A stretch of 16,383 nucleotides of DNA. Source: WO2-35-19 sp964365465. GTDB taxonomy: Bacteria > Patescibacteriota > Minisyncoccia > Phycocordibacterales > WO2-35-19. Below are positions 13,693-16,383 of the stretch, piece by piece. A model generated the notes under the pieces. The model saw only the letters and a program-made list of their open reading frames with translations. It was not told the DNA's origin and made no database searches. Both the position numbers and the translations under genes were made by a program. The stretch lies in NCBI GenBank assembly GCA_964365465.1, contig CAYIPT010000013.1, positions 1 through 16,383 on the forward strand. Reading direction: 5' to 3'. How positions within the stretch are numbered: the first letter of the stretch is position 1; every line of letters starts with the position of its first letter.

Positions 13693-14196
13693 TTAGGGTT
13701 CTAGAATGCCTTCTGTTTGGCCGTTGACGGACAGAACAACCGAATCAATATCGGGCAGATTATTCAGGGTAGTTTCTATTTGAGATTTAATAGCTGTCAC
13801 CTTGCAAGAGCCGGCTACTTTTTCATTAAATCTGGAATTAAAATCAACATAAGCCGTCTTGTTTTTTATTTCAAATTTTTGAAGCAATATTTTATCGTTG
13901 AGTCCGGTGAAATAGCCGGCTTCTTTTTCCTTTTCAAAAACCCCATTGAGAAGCGCTTCCAGAGCGCCTGGCCCAAAAGTTTCGGCGTTTAGAATAACGC
14001 GAGAGACGGGAAAAACTTTTGAACAATCTTCCAATGAGCCCATATTTTTATTTCCAAAATACACATCAACGGTTTTTTCCCATTCAAAAGCGCCGGCGGA
14101 GTTGTAAGAAAAAAATTTGTTGTAATTTTTCACCGCCACCAAAATGACCGCCGCGCAAATTATTATGCACAAAACATATTTAATCTCTTTTTTCAT
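13693..14196 (-). CDS. GerMN-domain envelope protein
   Basis: 167 residues. An N-terminal membrane anchor or uncleaved signal (about 6-22) is followed by an extracytoplasmic GerMN-like domain: VDVYFGNK, the conserved FGPGALEALLNG, EKEAGYFTGLN, KTAYVDFNSRF and GSCKVTAIKSQIETTLNNLP, ending DSVVLSVNGQTEGILEP. The domain was named from spore germination protein GerM but is widespread in non-sporulating bacteria; its role there is not well defined and is probably in the cell envelope. Two Cys residues (one near DCSKVF, one in GSCKV) could form a disulfide, which would fit the DsbA-like gene just upstream. Confidence 0.85.
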   Translation of the reverse strand: MKKEIKYVLCIIICAAVILVAVKNYNKFFSYNSAGAFEWEKTVDVYFGNKNMGSLEDCSKVFPVSRVILNAETFGPGALEALLNGVFEKEKEAGYFTGLNDKILLQKFEIKNKTAYVDFNSRFNEKVAGSCKVTAIKSQIETTLNNLPDIDSVVLSVNGQTEGILEP

Positions 14197-14202
14197 ATAT
14201 AA

Positions 14203-14231
14203 ATTTTACACCTAACAGAAAATAATGGGAA
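14203..14231 (-). promoter_or_regulatory. Predicted leaderless promoter of the GerMN gene
   Basis: TTCCCA (14231-14226), 17 bp, TAAAAT (14208-14203), six bases, ATG at 14196. The -10 matches at 5 of 6 positions and the -35 at 4 of 6. No Shine-Dalgarno site is present. Confidence 0.55.
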
Positions 14232-14250
14232 AATAAAATGTTAATTACTT

Positions 14251-14880
14251 TTAATTGGCCGGGGCGTCTTTGATTATGGCCCTAAACGCTTCAACGGAAG
14301 TTGGGTTTTGAATCTTCTTGCCATTCACAAAAAAGGTGGGGGTTCCTTGAAGGCCTGACTTAATGGCGTGATTTCTTTGAGCTCTGACAAAATCCTTGAC
14401 TTCCTTGGAGGCAAAATCAATTTTGAATTGTTCAACTGAGATTCCCAAAAGTTTGGCGTATGATTCAAACATGGGTTGAATATTGGCCACTTTGTCCCAT
14501 TCGTCCTGTTTTTCAAATAAAAGGTCATGCATTTCCCAAAACTTGCCCTGTTTCTTGGCCGCCTCCGCCGCTCGAGCCGCCGGCTCGGCATTGGCGTGTA
14601 TTTCAGCCAGAGGGAAATGGCGATAAACAAAAACTGCTTTGCCGCCAAACTCTGCCATGAGTTCTTTCACCATAAAATAATAAGTGCGGCAGGCTGGACA
14701 CTGGAAATCGCTGTATTCTATTATCACTGTCTTTGAATCAATCTTGCCTTTAATGTTATCTAATGGGTGGATGGAACCAAATTCAAACGGCGGCCTTATA
14801 TCCGCTCCCTTCGCGCCCCAAAACATAAGGGCTATTAATATTATTATTACTCCTCCTATCCAAATAAAGGTTTTACTCAT
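14251..14880 (-). CDS. DsbA-like thiol:disulfide oxidoreductase, membrane-anchored
   Basis: 209 residues. An N-terminal membrane segment (about 5-22) is followed by a thioredoxin-fold domain facing outside. The redox motif is C61-P-A-C64 after VIIEYSDFQ, and the cis-proline loop is GTPTFFVNG (P181). The helical insertion between them (about 90-170, AAEAAKKQGKFWEMHDLLFE) is typical of the DsbA/thioredoxin_4 family. It should form or shuffle disulfides in exported proteins such as the GerMN protein downstream. No DsbB or VKOR partner is in the window. TATAAT lies eight bases before the ATG (14894-14889), giving at most a two-base leader. Confidence 0.93.
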   Translation of the reverse strand: MSKTFIWIGGVIIILIALMFWGAKGADIRPPFEFGSIHPLDNIKGKIDSKTVIIEYSDFQCPACRTYYFMVKELMAEFGGKAVFVYRHFPLAEIHANAEPAARAAEAAKKQGKFWEMHDLLFEKQDEWDKVANIQPMFESYAKLLGISVEQFKIDFASKEVKDFVRAQRNHAIKSGLQGTPTFFVNGKKIQNPTSVEAFRAIIKDAPAN

Positions 14881-14888
14881 TTGACCTG

Positions 14889-14894
14889 ATTATA
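14889..14894 (-). promoter_or_regulatory. -10 box of the DsbA-like gene
   Basis: A perfect TATAAT ending eight bases before the ATG at 14880, in the 28-base gap after the cohesin gene. No convincing -35 is visible. It allows the DsbA-like gene to be transcribed apart from the cohesin gene. Confidence 0.5.
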
Positions 14895-14908
14895 TCTATT
14901 TTTTAAAT

Positions 14909-16195
14909 TTACGCCATAGGCGGTTTGTTTTCTCCCTGAACCTGACTTTCTCTTTTAATCTGTTCGCGGAATCGCCGTATATTTCCGATAATGTGGTGGC
15001 TGATAATATAGCGGATAAGAAGACTGATTAAACCAATAAAAATAATAAAAGCCAAAATATAAAACGGGTATTCTTTTATAAACTTGGTAACAATAAAAGG
15101 GGAAGCGACATCCATGGAAACATCGCGTATATTTCCGGCTTTGTCAGTAGCCCTGACAATAACCCTCAATTCACTGCCGGAATCCAGCGGCACCTGAAAA
15201 GGGCTTTCTGTTCGCACAAAAACGGGCGACACAGTGGTTGGTTGTCTTTTATCAATTACACCCTCTTCATGAAAATCAACCCCAGACAGATTGTCAGTGG
15301 TAGAGAAAGAAATCAAAGCCCTTTCCGCCAAAATTGTGGCCGCCAAGAGATAATCCACTTCCGGCTTAAACACAGCCGGAGGCACCGTATCTATCCGCAT
15401 AAGGAAATGTCCAGCCGTGCCCCAAGCGCCTTTTTTGCTGGCTTTGATGTGAAAATACCACAAGCCGTCGCCTAAATTTTCAAATGATTGCAAAGTTTCC
15501 TTAGTGTTAATAATATTATCCGGGATGGTGGTTGGCTTATCATCAAGAAGATAGCTGAAACCATCCACCCCCGAATTCTTCTCCCAGGAAACAACGGGGT
15601 TATTGTTATTATACCAGTTGCTTTGGAAAGGATGCGTTTCAGAAAATATGTTTACGCCCTCTGGCGGTTTTGGCAACAAATCGTATTCGGCCCTGCCTAG
15701 ATCAATTACCGCTTTGGTACCAAGCCCGTCATTCAATAAAATGCTTGAATTAGACCCGATGCTGACCGCCGCGCTGCCGGGGCGGAGCGCCTTAAAGGTG
15801 ATGGTGCCTATCAGGCCCGAATCGGTGGTAATGCCGTCCGGCACCACCCCGACATAACTGGCGGTGCCGCGGGCATTGTCATATTTGGGCGGTTCTATCC
15901 AGATGCCTATGATTGATTTGCCGCCTGACGGCTTGATTATGGATAATTTGTCTTTGTCAAAATTAATTCTTACTTCAATTCCGTTTATATTTATTTTTTT
16001 GGTGTTCAAGATGATGGGGACATCAAAGGTGGCGCCCTCTACAAAACTGCCAGAGCGGGGCGACAAATAAATCTCTACTCTCGGAACCAGTTTGGACGCG
16101 TCTAAGTTTATTATCTGGGCCTGAACTAAAAATCCAATTGGGAAGAATAAAAGAATAACAGCAACAAGAATGTATTTATTATTGGATCTAATCAT
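14909..16195 (-). CDS. Cohesin-domain surface protein with C-terminal membrane anchor
   Basis: 428 residues. A signal peptide (about 1-27, cleavage near VQAQ) is followed by a cohesin-like beta-sandwich (about 38-170: RVEIYLSPRSGSFVEGATFD, then VPIILNTKKININGIEVRI and LIGTITFKALRPGSAAVSI). Next come an Ig/FN3-like region (about 185-275) with SYLLDDKPTTIPD and GDGLWYFHIKASKKGAWG, and a second Ig-like region with DTVPPAVF, TTDNLSGVDF and ATDKAGNIRDV. A membrane helix lies at about 378-398, with a basic, probably cytoplasmic tail (RRFREQIKRESQ). No dockerin is seen, so the ligand is unknown; a surface-adhesion role is inferred. The ATG overlaps the stop of the upstream gene by four bases (ATGA), pointing to translational coupling. 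Confidence 0.88.
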   Translation of the reverse strand: MIRSNNKYILVAVILLFFPIGFLVQAQIINLDASKLVPRVEIYLSPRSGSFVEGATFDVPIILNTKKININGIEVRINFDKDKLSIIKPSGGKSIIGIWIEPPKYDNARGTASYVGVVPDGITTDSGLIGTITFKALRPGSAAVSIGSNSSILLNDGLGTKAVIDLGRAEYDLLPKPPEGVNIFSETHPFQSNWYNNNNPVVSWEKNSGVDGFSYLLDDKPTTIPDNIINTKETLQSFENLGDGLWYFHIKASKKGAWGTAGHFLMRIDTVPPAVFKPEVDYLLAATILAERALISFSTTDNLSGVDFHEEGVIDKRQPTTVSPVFVRTESPFQVPLDSGSELRVIVRATDKAGNIRDVSMDVASPFIVTKFIKEYPFYILAFIIFIGLISLLIRYIISHHIIGNIRRFREQIKRESQVQGENKPPMA

Positions 16196-16383
16196 GTTTT
16201 TTCAATGTCTTTTATTTCTTTGGCAATCAAGTCCTCGGCCTCTTCCATATCTTTTTTTATTTCCCCGTCAGTTTCTTCTTTTAAGAGCTTGAAGGATTTG
16301 TGGACCATTTTCTCGGCCTCTTTGGCCTCGCGCCTGACAAAAAATTTGCGAATGATCAAGTATATGAGCGCCGCAATTAAAAG
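16192..16383 (-). CDS. C-terminal tail of a membrane protein (5' part beyond window)
   Basis: Only the last 63 residues are present. They begin inside a membrane helix (LLIAALIYLII) and continue as a charged, probably coiled-coil cytoplasmic tail (RKFFVRREAKEAEKMVHKSF and onward, ending EIKDIEKT). Tails of this kind follow the membrane helix in other CPR surface proteins as I recall them, so this may be a second Ig- or cohesin-type protein in one unit with the gene it overlaps. TGA is the stop, shared with the next ATG. Confidence 0.8.
   Translation of the reverse strand, partial: LLIAALIYLIIRKFFVRREAKEAEKMVHKSFKLLKEETDGEIKKDMEEAEDLIAKEIKDIEKT

Noticed and set aside
1..16383. CRISPR array or TGA-recoded genetic code
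   Set aside because: No regularly spaced direct repeats are visible, and TGA ends several genes at the expected protein ends.

Overview
The window looks like chromosomal DNA from a Candidate Phyla Radiation (Patescibacteria) bacterium, most likely a Parcubacteria-type lineage. This is inferred from gene content and style, not from a marker-gene tree. The genes are short and tightly packed, the proteins are rich in Lys, Ile and Phe, and a cohesin-domain surface protein, a GerMN lipoprotein-like protein, LemA, a YruB-type glutaredoxin, a membrane-anchored family 5 solute-binding protein and a SecG / solute-binding protein / RNase J run are all present. TGA is used as a normal stop (RNase J, the 84-residue membrane protein, the gene entering from the right edge), so the TGA-to-Gly code of Gracilibacteria/SR1 is not in use.

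Left part, minus strand (1-5559). An MmeI-like fused restriction-methylation enzyme runs off the left edge. Upstream of it are a terminator and pyrD (dihydroorotate dehydrogenase). tRNA-Phe(GAA) follows; its 5' end supplies the stop codon of an HTH / LAGLIDADG-like protein. Next come a small membrane protein, a YruB-type glutaredoxin, a NUDIX hydrolase and LemA. Palindromic repeat elements sit right against the stop codons of the glutaredoxin and NUDIX genes.

Middle (5560-8120). An independent transcription unit of about 300 nt has its own promoter, several nested helices and a terminator, but no protein and no RNA family that I recognise. It lies between lemA and the groES-groEL operon. The groESL operon (minus strand) has its own promoter and a strong terminator.

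Right of 8120, plus strand. secG, a peptide-type solute-binding protein, RNase J, a 118-residue unknown with the best Shine-Dalgarno site in the window and a clean terminator, and an MFS-type permease are read rightward. Convergent to these, on the minus strand, are a GerMN-domain protein, a DsbA-like thiol oxidoreductase, a cohesin-domain surface protein and the tail of another membrane protein entering from the right edge. Together these last four form an envelope-protein cluster.

The most striking regulatory pattern is start-site architecture. At least five genes have a -10-like hexamer exactly 6 bases before the ATG and no Shine-Dalgarno sequence, and in four of them a -35-like hexamer lies 17 bp further upstream. 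This predicts leaderless mRNAs as a common mode here. The unidentified structured RNA, the leaderless promoters, the palindromic elements abutting stop codons and the gene that ends inside a tRNA are the observations most worth following up.
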